Assembly (NCBI GenBank): GCA_041695325.1
Contig: JBGFRC010000013.1
Coordinates: 1-19,240, forward strand
Direction of reading: 5' to 3'
DNA length: 19,240 bases
DNA from: SURF-13 sp041695325
GTDB taxonomy: Bacteria > Pseudomonadota > Gammaproteobacteria > SURF-13
Below the pieces are notes generated by a model. It was not told the origin of the DNA. It saw only the letters and a list, made by a program, of their open reading frames with translations, and made no database searches. Shown piece by piece: positions 1 through 7,252 of the stretch; the first letter of the stretch is position 1, and each line of letters opens with the position of its first letter. The position numbers and the translations under genes were made by a program.

Positions 1-242
1 GCGAGTTGCGAAGCAACGAGCGCCCGGCCAAGAATGGCCGGGCCGGTGACGATAAGTAAGCTGAAGTTCCGCCAAGGACGGCGGCAACCGCCGTAAAAAC
101 GGGCGCCCTTAGCTCAGTTGGGCGAGTTGCGAAGCAACGAGCGCCCGGCCAAGAATGGCCGGGCCGGTGACGATAAGTAAGCTGAAGTTCCGCCAAGGAC
201 GGCGGCAACCGCCGTAAAAACGGGCGCCCTTAGCTCAGTTGG
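1..242. repeat. Two perfect 121-bp tandem repeat units ending in a tRNA 5' fragment
   Basis: Positions 1-121 and 122-242 are identical over all 121 bases. Each unit holds a small hairpin (GTTGC-GAA-GCAAC), a GC-rich hairpin (CCCGGCC-AAGAAT-GGCCGGG), a CCGCC/GGCGG/CCGCC set that can fold two ways, and finally the first 19 bases of the tRNA-Arg gene that follows. The copies diverge only after the tRNA bases TTGG, where copy 1 runs into copy 2 and copy 2 runs into the rest of the tRNA. The left copy starts exactly at the window edge, so further copies may lie outside. The array could be a real tandem duplication, or an assembly artefact at a contig end, since the length is in the range of assembler k-mers. 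Confidence 0.95.
103..121 (+). pseudogene. Truncated 5' end of tRNA-Arg in the first repeat unit
   Basis: These 19 bases, GCGCCCTTAGCTCAGTTGG, equal the acceptor 5' strand and the start of the D arm of the complete tRNA at 224-300. They are followed directly by the second repeat unit instead of the rest of the tRNA. They cannot form a tRNA, and are most simply explained as part of the duplicated block. Confidence 0.85.
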
Positions 243-300
243 ATAGAGCGTTGGGTTCCGATCCCAAAGGTCAGAGGTTCGAATCCTCTAGGGCGCGCCA
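224..300 (+). tRNA. tRNA-Arg (anticodon CCG)
   Basis: A 77-nt cloverleaf can be drawn. The acceptor stem GCGCCCT pairs with AGGGCGC, followed by discriminator G and an encoded CCA at 298-300. The D arm has AGCTCAGTTGG, the anticodon stem TTGGG/CCCAA encloses the loop TTCCGAT with anticodon CCG, and the T arm has the GGTTCGAATCC core. It reads CGG arginine codons. The 5' end up to base 242 belongs to the second 121-bp repeat unit, so the leader of this tRNA is itself the repeat. No clear promoter is seen inside the unit, and transcription may start outside the window. Confidence 0.95.
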
Positions 301-527
301 ACTTTATCAATAATTAAAAATCATCGGCTGACTGACGCGTCAACGCAAAAATCGGCCAACTGGGCCAACACGCGTTGCAGCGCCCGGTTGGCGGCGGTGA
401 CGCTGCCGCCGCGCCCGTCTCTATCACCGGTCGCGCGATATCCAATGGCATGCTGCTACAGTCTACCCTGAAAATCGTGCAAAATACCCGCCTGGCCATC
501 CCGCTTGAAACCACAGCCCGCCCTATC

Positions 528-2783
528 ATGACCGCGACCACGGAACTCAAAGACCCCAACGTCGAACGCCAGCCGCTCGCCGCGTTTACCGAAAAGGCGT
601 ATCTGGATTATTCGATGTACGTGATACTGGACCGCGCGCTGCCGCACATCGGCGACGGCCTGAAGCCAGTGCAGCGGCGCATCATTTACGCGATGTCGGA
701 GCTGGGCCTGTCCGCCGCAGCGAAACACAAGAAATCCGCGCGCACCGTGGGCGACGTGCTGGGCAAGTTCCACCCGCACGGCGATCTCGCCTGCTACGAG
801 GCGATGGTGCTGATGGCGCAGTATTTTTCTTACCGCTACCCGCTGATAGACGGCCAGGGCAACTGGGGTTCGCCGGACGATCCTCATTCCTTCGCCGCGA
901 TGCGCTACACCGAGGCGCGCCTGACGCGCTTTGCCGAAATCCTGCTCTCCGAGCTGGAGCAGGGCACGGTGGACTGGGCGCCGAACTTCGACGGCACGCT
1001 GCAAGAGCCGAAGCTGCTGCCCGCGCGCCTGCCGCACGTGCTGTTGAACGGCGCGAGCGGCATCGCGGTGGGCATGGCCACCGACATTCCGCCGCACAAC
1101 GCGCGCGAGATCGCCGCCGCCTGCCTGCACTTGCTGGAGGACCCCAAGGCGAGCGTGAAGGAGCTGTGCAAGCACGTGCGCGGCCCCGATTTTCCCACCG
1201 AGGCCGAGATCATCACGCCGCGCGCGGAAATGCGGCGCATGTATGAAACCGGCAACGGCTCCATCCGCCTGCGCGCGCGTTACGAGCGCGAGGAGGGCGG
1301 CATCGTCATCACCGCGCTGCCCTATCAAGTCTCCGGCGCCAAGGTGCTGGAACAGATCGCGCAGCAGATGAACGCCAGGAAACTCCCCTTGGTGGAAGAC
1401 CTGCGCGATGAATCCGATCACGAGAACCCGACGCGCCTGGTAATCGTGCCGCGCGGGAGCCGCGTGGACGCGGACGAATTGATGAACCATTTGTTCGCCA
1501 CCACCGATCTGGAACGCAGCTACCGCGTGAACATGAACATGATCGGGCTGGACGGCAAGCCGCGCGTGAAAAACCTGCTGGACGCGCTCTCCGAGTGGCT
1601 GACGTTCCGCACCGAGACGGTGCGGCGGCGCTTGCAATTCCGTCTCGACAAGGTGCTCTCGCGCTTGCACATCCTGGCGGGTCTGCGCATCGCATTTTTA
1701 CACCTGGACGAGATCATCGCCATCATCCGCCGCGAGGACGAGCCGAAGCAAAAGCTGATGAAGAAATTCAAGCTGAGCGAGATTCAGGCCGAGGCGATAC
1801 TGGAATTGAAACTGCGCCACCTCGCCAGGCTGGAAGAGACGGCGCTCAAGACCGAGCAGAAAAACTTGAGCGAGGAGCGCGTGACGCTGGAAAAAACCCT
1901 GGCTTCAAAGGCGCTGATGAAAAAGCTGCTGCACAAGGAAATCAGCGAGTGCGCGGAGCACTACGGCGACAAGCGCCGCTCGCCCATCGTGGAGCGCGAG
2001 GCGGCGCAGGCGATAGCCGAAACCGAGCTCATCGCCGCTGAGCCGGTGACCGTGGTGCTGTCCAAGCAGGGCTGGGTGCGCGCGGCCAAAGGTCACGAGG
2101 TGGACGGCGCCGCGCTTACCTACAAGGCCGGCGACGGCTTCAAGGCGCAGGCTCAGGGACGCAGCAATCAGTTCGCGGTATTCATGGACTCCACCGGGCG
2201 CTGCTACGCGCTGCCCGCGCACACCCTGCCCTCGGCGCGCGGTCAGGGCGAGCCGCTCACCGGCCGTTTGCAAACCCCGCCCGGCGCAACCTTCGCGGGC
2301 GTGATCATGGGTAATGCCGATGATTTGTATCTGCTCGCAAGCGACGCGGGCTACGGCTTTATCGTAAGGCTCAACGATCTCATCACCAAGAACAAAACCG
2401 GCAAAAGCGTGCTCAACGTGCCGAAAAATGCGAAGGCGCTGGCGCCCGCGCCGCTCGGCGATCCCGCCGCTGATTGCGCCGCGCTCGCCACGCACCAGGG
2501 GCATCTGCTCATCACCCCGCTTTCCGGCGTGCCGCAGCTCGCCAAGGGCAAGGGTATCAAGCTCATCAACATTCCCTCCGCGCTGCTGGCCAAGCGCGAG
2601 GAATTCGTCGCTGCGCTGACGGTGCTGCCGAAGGGCGCTGCACTCACCGTGCACGCCGGCGCGCGCCATGTTACGCTTAAAAATGATGACCTGAAACATT
2701 ATCGCGGCGAACGGGCGCGGCGCGGCTTGAAGCTGCCGCGCGGCCTGCAACGCGTGGAGCGGCTGAGCGTGAAGCGGGATTGA
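528..2783 (+). CDS. parC: DNA topoisomerase IV subunit A (ParC)
   Basis: ParC is the DNA cleavage/religation subunit of topoisomerase IV and unlinks daughter chromosomes together with ParE, which is not in the window. The 751-aa product matches E. coli ParC (752 aa) from FTEKAYLDYSMYVI onward. The catalytic tyrosine is Tyr127 in AAMRYTEARL. The quinolone-resistance-determining region reads HPHGDLACYEAM, so the residue equivalent to E. coli Ser80 is Leu87, while Glu91 (E. coli Glu84) is kept. The C-terminal part from about residue 500 is the DNA-wrapping beta-pinwheel, with no full GyrA box, as usual for ParC. The ATG at 528 is chosen because it gives the family length; the frame is open 51 codons further upstream to 375, but that stretch has no ParC character. 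No strong Shine-Dalgarno sequence precedes the start. Identification is secure. Confidence 0.97.
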   Translation: MTATTELKDPNVERQPLAAFTEKAYLDYSMYVILDRALPHIGDGLKPVQRRIIYAMSELGLSAAAKHKKSARTVGDVLGKFHPHGDLACYEAMVLMAQYFSYRYPLIDGQGNWGSPDDPHSFAAMRYTEARLTRFAEILLSELEQGTVDWAPNFDGTLQEPKLLPARLPHVLLNGASGIAVGMATDIPPHNAREIAAACLHLLEDPKASVKELCKHVRGPDFPTEAEIITPRAEMRRMYETGNGSIRLRARYEREEGGIVITALPYQVSGAKVLEQIAQQMNARKLPLVEDLRDESDHENPTRLVIVPRGSRVDADELMNHLFATTDLERSYRVNMNMIGLDGKPRVKNLLDALSEWLTFRTETVRRRLQFRLDKVLSRLHILAGLRIAFLHLDEIIAIIRREDEPKQKLMKKFKLSEIQAEAILELKLRHLARLEETALKTEQKNLSEERVTLEKTLASKALMKKLLHKEISECAEHYGDKRRSPIVEREAAQAIAETELIAAEPVTVVLSKQGWVRAAKGHEVDGAALTYKAGDGFKAQAQGRSNQFAVFMDSTGRCYALPAHTLPSARGQGEPLTGRLQTPPGATFAGVIMGNADDLYLLASDAGYGFIVRLNDLITKNKTGKSVLNVPKNAKALAPAPLGDPAADCAALATHQGHLLITPLSGVPQLAKGKGIKLINIPSALLAKREEFVAALTVLPKGAALTVHAGARHVTLKNDDLKHYRGERARRGLKLPRGLQRVERLSVKRD

Positions 2784-2798
2784 CCGCGCCGGCCGGTA

Positions 2799-2848
2799 CT
2801 TGAACTTTCCGGGCACAGACACTATCTAAAGCCTGCGTTCGGTATAAT
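2799..2848 (+). promoter_or_regulatory. Putative htpX promoters: sigma32-like and a sigma70 -10 box
   Basis: CTTGAAC at 2799-2805, a 14-nt spacer and CACTATCT at 2820-2827 resemble the heat-shock sigma factor consensus (CTTGAAA, 13-15 nt, CCCCATNT). A perfect TATAAT stands at 2843-2848 but has no good -35 box at 17 nt. An AAGGAG Shine-Dalgarno at 2851-2856 follows, 5 nt before the htpX ATG. If TATAAT were the -10 box, the transcript would start within or just after the Shine-Dalgarno, which weakens it. htpX is a heat-shock gene in E. coli, which favours the sigma32-like site. Confidence 0.5.
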
Positions 2849-2861
2849 TTAAGGAGCTTTA

Positions 2862-3746
2862 ATGAAGCGCATCTTTTTATTCCTGGTCACCAACCTGGCG
2901 GTGCTGGTGGTGCTCAGCATCTCGTTGCGGCTGCTCGGCGTGGAGAGCATCCTCGACCAGCAGGGCGTAGACCTGAACATCAATTCGCTGCTCGTCTTCG
3001 CCGCGGTATTCGGCATGGGCGGCGCGTTTATTTCACTTGCCATCTCCAAATGGACTGCCAAGCGCCTGACCGGCGCGCGGGTGATCGAACAGCCCGGCAA
3101 CCCGACCGAGGCCTGGCTGGTGCAGACCGTGCGCCGCCAGGCACAGGAGGCCGGCATCGGCATGCCGGAGGTGGCGATATTCGACTCGCCGCAGGTGAAC
3201 GCCTTCGCTACCGGCATGATGCGTAACAACGCGCTGGTGGCGGTGAGCACCGGCCTGTTGCGCTCCATGAACCAGGATGAAGCCGAAGCGGTGCTCGGCC
3301 ACGAGATCAGCCACGTAGCCAACGGCGACATGGTGACGCTGGCGCTGATTCAGGGCGTGATCAATACCTTCGTCATCGTGCTGTCACGCGTGGTGGGCCA
3401 CCTGGTGGACCGGGTGGTGTTCAAAACCGAACGCGGGCACGGCCCGGCGTTCTGGGTCACCGCCGTCATCGCCGAGCTGGTGCTCGCCATCCTGGCCTCC
3501 ATCATCGTGATGTGGTTCAGCCGCCAGCGCGAATTCCGCGCCGACCGCGGCGGCGCTACTTTGGCCGGGCGGCACAAGATGATCGCCGCGCTACAGCGCC
3601 TCAAGGCCGCGCACGAACCGGCGGCACTGCCCGATCAAATGGCCGCCTTCGGCATCGCGGGCGGCATCGGCCAAGGCTTGAAACGCCTGTTCATGAGCCA
3701 CCCGCCGCTGGAAGAGCGCATCGCGGCGCTGCAAACCACTCAATAA
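2862..3746 (+). CDS. htpX: Membrane zinc metalloprotease HtpX
   Basis: HtpX is an M48-family inner membrane protease that degrades misfolded membrane proteins and works alongside FtsH. The product has 294 aa against 293 in E. coli and aligns along its whole length. It has two N-terminal membrane segments (about residues 5-22 and 42-62), the zinc site HEISH at 147-151 with Glu224 in the REFRAD motif as probable third ligand, and two more hydrophobic segments around 160-180 and 198-219. The ATG has a strong AAGGAG ribosome binding site. It starts 78 nt after parC on the same strand but appears to have its own promoter, and an intrinsic terminator follows at 3771. The catalytic residues are intact, so it should be active. 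Confidence 0.96.
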   Translation: MKRIFLFLVTNLAVLVVLSISLRLLGVESILDQQGVDLNINSLLVFAAVFGMGGAFISLAISKWTAKRLTGARVIEQPGNPTEAWLVQTVRRQAQEAGIGMPEVAIFDSPQVNAFATGMMRNNALVAVSTGLLRSMNQDEAEAVLGHEISHVANGDMVTLALIQGVINTFVIVLSRVVGHLVDRVVFKTERGHGPAFWVTAVIAELVLAILASIIVMWFSRQREFRADRGGATLAGRHKMIAALQRLKAAHEPAALPDQMAAFGIAGGIGQGLKRLFMSHPPLEERIAALQTTQ

Positions 3747-3770
3747 GTAGAGTTATAATTTATAATAAAG

Positions 3771-3799
3771 CGGCCCGCACACGCGGGCCGTTTGTTTTT
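3771..3799 (+). terminator. Rho-independent terminator after htpX
   Basis: An 8-bp perfect stem, CGGCCCGC and GCGGGCCG with loop ACAC (3771-3790), is followed by TTTGTTTTT. It ends htpX transcription 24 nt after the stop codon. It lies only 13 nt before the next gene's ATG, so that gene either depends on read-through or uses a start very close to the hairpin. A TATAAT at 3754-3759 lies before the hairpin. Confidence 0.88.
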
Positions 3800-3812
3800 G
3801 GGGAATCGCACG

Positions 3813-5054
3813 ATGCCGTTATTACGCAGTTTCGCGGGGCTACGCCCGCACCCGGATTACGCCGCCGAGGTCGCGGCGCCGCCGTATGACGTATTGAACA
3901 GCGCCGAGGCGCGCGCGCTTGCCACCGGCAAGCCGTGGAGCTTTTTGCATATCTCCAAGCCGGAGATTGATCTTGCCCCCGGCATTGACCCCTACAGCGC
4001 CGAGGTGTACGCCAGGGGTGCGGAGAATTTCCGCACCATGCGCGATCAGGCCATTTTGCAGCAGGACAACGCGCCGTGCTTTTATCTCTATCGCCTCACT
4101 ATGGGCGCGCACACGCAGACCGGGGTGGCGGCTGCGGCCTCGGTGGCGGCTTACGACAGCGGGCGCATCCGGCGCCATGAGCTGACGCGGCCGGACAAGG
4201 AAGACGACCGCGTACGCCAGATCGCCGCGCTCAACGCCCAGACCGGCCCGGCGCTGCTCACCTACAAACGCTCCAAGGCGATAGACGAACTCGTCGCCGC
4301 CCATACCCGAACCAACAAACCGGAATATGACTTCAGCGCGCACGACGGCATCCGTCACGCGTTGTGGGTAATGAACGACGCGGCGGCGATCGAGCAGTTG
4401 ACCGCCGCGTTCGAGAACATCGAGCGCCTGTATATCGCCGACGGTCATCATCGCAGCGCCGCCGCCTCGCGCATCGCGGCCGAGCGCCGCAAGAGCAACC
4501 CGCGCCACATGGGGGAGGAAAACTACAATTATTTTCTCGCCGTGGCCTTCCCCGACAAGGAGATGCAAATCCTGCCCTATCATCGCGTCATCAAGGACCT
4601 GCACGGCCTGACGCGCGCGGCGTTTCTGGAGCGGTTACAGGCAAGTTGCAGCGTCACGCCGGTGAACGCGGCCGTGCAACCCGCCAAGCCGGGCGAGTTC
4701 GGTTTATACCTGGAAACTCAGTGGTACCGGCTCAATCTCAGGCCGGAACTGATTCCGCAGCAGGACCCGGTGGCGCGCCTGGACGTGAGCCTGCTGCACG
4801 CGCACGTGATCGAGCCCTTGCTTGGCATCCGCGATGCGCGGCGCGACCAGCGCATAGACTTCGTGGGCGGGATACGGGGCTTGAAGGAGCTGGAGCGGCG
4901 CGTGGACGGCGGCGAGATGACGCTCGCCTTTTCGCTCCCCCCCACGCGCATGGAGCAACTCATGTCGGTGGCGGACGCCAATGAGCTGATGCCGCCCAAG
5001 TCAACGTGGTTCGAGCCGAAGCTGGCCGATGGCCTGGTGTCGCATCTATTATGA
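3813..5054 (+). CDS. DUF1015 family protein
   Basis: The 413-aa product belongs to the DUF1015 family (PF06245), a widespread group of soluble proteins without an agreed function in this lineage. Conserved features visible are the N-terminal PPYDV (residues 23-27), a charged segment HELTRPDKEDDR near 122-133, and the family hallmark ADGHHR at 209-214. There is no signal peptide and no membrane segment. The ATG at 3813 is preceded by GGGGAA at a 7-nt spacing; a TTG in the same frame at 3792 lies inside the terminator tail and is unlikely. The gene is separated from htpX by a terminator and meets fimX convergently, so context gives no functional hint. Family assignment is good; the role is unknown. 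Confidence 0.85.
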   Translation: MPLLRSFAGLRPHPDYAAEVAAPPYDVLNSAEARALATGKPWSFLHISKPEIDLAPGIDPYSAEVYARGAENFRTMRDQAILQQDNAPCFYLYRLTMGAHTQTGVAAAASVAAYDSGRIRRHELTRPDKEDDRVRQIAALNAQTGPALLTYKRSKAIDELVAAHTRTNKPEYDFSAHDGIRHALWVMNDAAAIEQLTAAFENIERLYIADGHHRSAAASRIAAERRKSNPRHMGEENYNYFLAVAFPDKEMQILPYHRVIKDLHGLTRAAFLERLQASCSVTPVNAAVQPAKPGEFGLYLETQWYRLNLRPELIPQQDPVARLDVSLLHAHVIEPLLGIRDARRDQRIDFVGGIRGLKELERRVDGGEMTLAFSLPPTRMEQLMSVADANELMPPKSTWFEPKLADGLVSHLL

Positions 5055-5073
5055 TTATTGATCCGGATCAGGA

Positions 5074-5093
5074 GGCGGGGTAGCCTACCCGCC
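5074..5093. terminator. Inverted repeat at the DUF1015/fimX convergence
   Basis: GGCGGG and TA pair with TACCCGCC around a 3-nt loop, with one bulged G. The hairpin lies 19 nt after the DUF1015 stop and overlaps the fimX stop codon. No T run follows on either strand, so it is at best a weak or structural terminator. The perfect 10-bp palindrome GATCCGGATC lies beside it at 5060-5069. Confidence 0.3.
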
Positions 5094-7184
5094 CTCTCCG
5101 GTAAAATCGTAATTGAGCGAGTCGGCGGGCTTCTGGAAATAATAACCCTGCACAAAATCCACGCCATGCTGCCACAGCACGGCCAGGGTGCTCGCGTCCT
5201 GCACGCACTCGGCGACCGTCAGCAGGTTCATGCCGTGCGCCATCTCGTTGATCGCCTCCACCCTGGCTTGATGCTGGGGATTGCTTGCCAGATCAGCCAG
5301 CAGCTCCCCGTCAATCTTGAGATAGTGCAGCGGCAGGTGCTTCAGGTAATGGGCGTCCGCACCCTTGCCGAAGTGATCCAGCGCAAACTGGCAACGCAGC
5401 TCCTTTAGCCCGTGCGCCAGCAGCTTGGCCTCTTTCAGGGCGTTTACCGCGCTGTTCTCGCTGGCGACAAAAGTCAACACATCGCCCGGCAGACGCGCCG
5501 CCTTGAGGCGCTCGCTGAGCCATAACAACAGCTCCGAATCGCGCAGCGTGTCTTCAAACAACTTGATGAAAAAGCGCGTCCTGCCGCCGCTCTTGCGCTT
5601 GCCGGAGAGCGCTTCGATGGCGTGTTCGATCACCCAGCGGTCAACCTGCACTTCCAGCTCGGCCGCCTCCACCGCCGGCAGAAATTTGGCCGGTTCGACT
5701 TCATTGTTTTGCTCGTCCAGCATGCGCAGCAGGACTTGATAGTTTTCGCCGGGTTCGCCGCGCAGGCTGACGATGGGCTGAAACACCAGGCGGAACCGGT
5801 GGTGCTGCAATGCATCTTGCACCCGTCCCACCATCTCACGCAGATCTGCGCGCAGGCGGCGGTCTCCCGGCGCGGCGTTATATACCTGCACCCGGTTGCC
5901 GCCGGCGGCCTTGGCCGCGGCGCAGGCCCGGCCTACCTGTTCCAGCACCTCGCTGCTGTTGCCGCTGCGCTCGCCGATCAGCGTGACGGCGATGGTGCAG
6001 GTGGCGGTCACCGATTGCCCGGCGGCGTCGAATATAGCGTCGCTGACGGCCTTGCGCACCGCCTCGGCCAATTGCTGCGCCTGCTCCAGGGTTTTCCCGG
6101 GCAACAACACGGTGAACAACGCGTCGCCAAAGCGCGCCAGGCTGTCCGCTTCCCCCACCTTGCCGCGCAACAGGGCGGCGACGTCGCTCTGCACCAGATC
6201 GCTCCCTGCGATGCCGGCCTTGTCCTTGATGGCCTGAAAATCATCCAGCTCGAGGTACAAAAAGACGCTGTTACCCTTGCCGGTCACAGCAGTGGCCACC
6301 ACGTCGTTCAGCAGCTCCAGAAAATACTGGTGGTTGTACAATCCGGTCAGCAGGTCCTGCCGCCTCAAGGCCTTGAGCTTTTTCTCGACTTCCTCGTTCT
6401 CCGACAAATTACGCACCACCACCTGGGTGCAGGGCTCGCCCTCGATGCGCGCGGGGCTGAACTCCATACGGATATTGAATTCCTTGCCGGTGGTATGTAG
6501 GCCCTTGACCTCCAGGGTGCTCACCACGCTCACGCCGTTCGCCTGTGCGCCGCCGCGAGTGTGGCTGCGCAGGAACTCCTTGAATACGGCGTGGTCGGCG
6601 GGCGCCACCACGTCCATGATGGGCACGCCCTCCAGCTCTTCTGTATTGTGGTAGCCGAACAGGTGGAGGTAGGCGCTGTTGGCGTAGCTGTGCATGCCGT
6701 CGTGCACGTAGGCGATGGCGTCGCGCGAGCTGTCGAGCAACAACCGGCAGCGCTTTTCCGCTTCGCGCAGCGCCATTTCACAGTGCCGGTTTCCCCGGCG
6801 TTGTTGCAGATCGGCCAGCTCGCGCGCCACCACGTGCTGCAGGCGCTCCATCTGCTCCTTGGGCACCACGTCGCGCGCCCCGACCCGCAGCAGTTCGCAC
6901 GCCTCCGCCTGCTCCAGGCCCTCGGCGATCACGATGAACGGGATGTCCTTGCCCGATTCACCCAGCAGCGTGAGCGCCTGGGCGGCGCTGAGCCGCGCCG
7001 TGACGGAATTGCACAGGATCAAATCCAGCGCCTGGCTATCGAGCGCCTTTTTGAAATCATCCTGTGTGGCCGCGCGCTGCGCGCGCAGGCTGTGCCCGGC
7101 GCGGTGCAGCATGGCCACCGCGATCTCCGCGTCGTTCGAGGAATCGTCAATAATCAGCAGCCGTACAATGTTTTCCTGCTTCAC
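5085..7184 (-). CDS. fimX: FimX-like degenerate REC-PAS-GGDEF-EAL protein
   Basis: FimX of Pseudomonas and Xanthomonas binds cyclic di-GMP and controls type IV pilus assembly and twitching motility. The 699-aa product has the same order and length as P. aeruginosa FimX (691 aa): receiver domain (about 7-120), PAS (about 145-260), GGDEF (about 275-440) and EAL (about 450-690). All catalytic signatures are changed: the receiver phospho-acceptor Asp is Asn (LILCN), the GGDEF motif reads GDALF (GDSIF in P. aeruginosa FimX), and EAL reads QVL. DHFGKG and LKID remain in the EAL domain. This suits a binding protein rather than an enzyme. The start is a GTG at 7182-7184, preceded by AAGAG at 9 nt; a TTG two codons upstream (7190) is the alternative. 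No pilus genes are in the window. Confidence 0.87.
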   Translation of the reverse strand: MKQENIVRLLIIDDSSNDAEIAVAMLHRAGHSLRAQRAATQDDFKKALDSQALDLILCNSVTARLSAAQALTLLGESGKDIPFIVIAEGLEQAEACELLRVGARDVVPKEQMERLQHVVARELADLQQRRGNRHCEMALREAEKRCRLLLDSSRDAIAYVHDGMHSYANSAYLHLFGYHNTEELEGVPIMDVVAPADHAVFKEFLRSHTRGGAQANGVSVVSTLEVKGLHTTGKEFNIRMEFSPARIEGEPCTQVVVRNLSENEEVEKKLKALRRQDLLTGLYNHQYFLELLNDVVATAVTGKGNSVFLYLELDDFQAIKDKAGIAGSDLVQSDVAALLRGKVGEADSLARFGDALFTVLLPGKTLEQAQQLAEAVRKAVSDAIFDAAGQSVTATCTIAVTLIGERSGNSSEVLEQVGRACAAAKAAGGNRVQVYNAAPGDRRLRADLREMVGRVQDALQHHRFRLVFQPIVSLRGEPGENYQVLLRMLDEQNNEVEPAKFLPAVEAAELEVQVDRWVIEHAIEALSGKRKSGGRTRFFIKLFEDTLRDSELLLWLSERLKAARLPGDVLTFVASENSAVNALKEAKLLAHGLKELRCQFALDHFGKGADAHYLKHLPLHYLKIDGELLADLASNPQHQARVEAINEMAHGMNLLTVAECVQDASTLAVLWQHGVDFVQGYYFQKPADSLNYDFTGEGG

Positions 7185-7252
7185 CCGCAATCACTCTTTG
7201 TAGATACGACTTCAGTCCTATATCGGCACAAAAACGAGGAATTACAGCACAT

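Noticed and set aside
1..96. Open frame through the first repeat unit, ending at TAA 94-96, which could be the tail of a protein encoded to the left.
   Set aside because: The stretch consists of hairpin arms and is duplicated with the tRNA leader; no family is recognisable in the 31 codons.
1..242. CRISPR-like array.
   Set aside because: Two adjacent 121-bp copies with no spacers; the unit is far too long and includes tRNA sequence.
321..455. Minus-strand open stretch ending in a protein-like tail (SVTAANRALQRVLAQLADF), reminiscent of the C-terminus of PqiC-like lipoproteins.
   Set aside because: Only about 44 codons are open, there is no start or upstream domain, and the similarity is too short to call even a gene remnant. 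I see no other feature in 301-527.
456..1670. 404-codon minus-strand open frame inside parC.
   Set aside because: It is the complement of a certain gene, with low-complexity His/Gln/Arg-rich translation.
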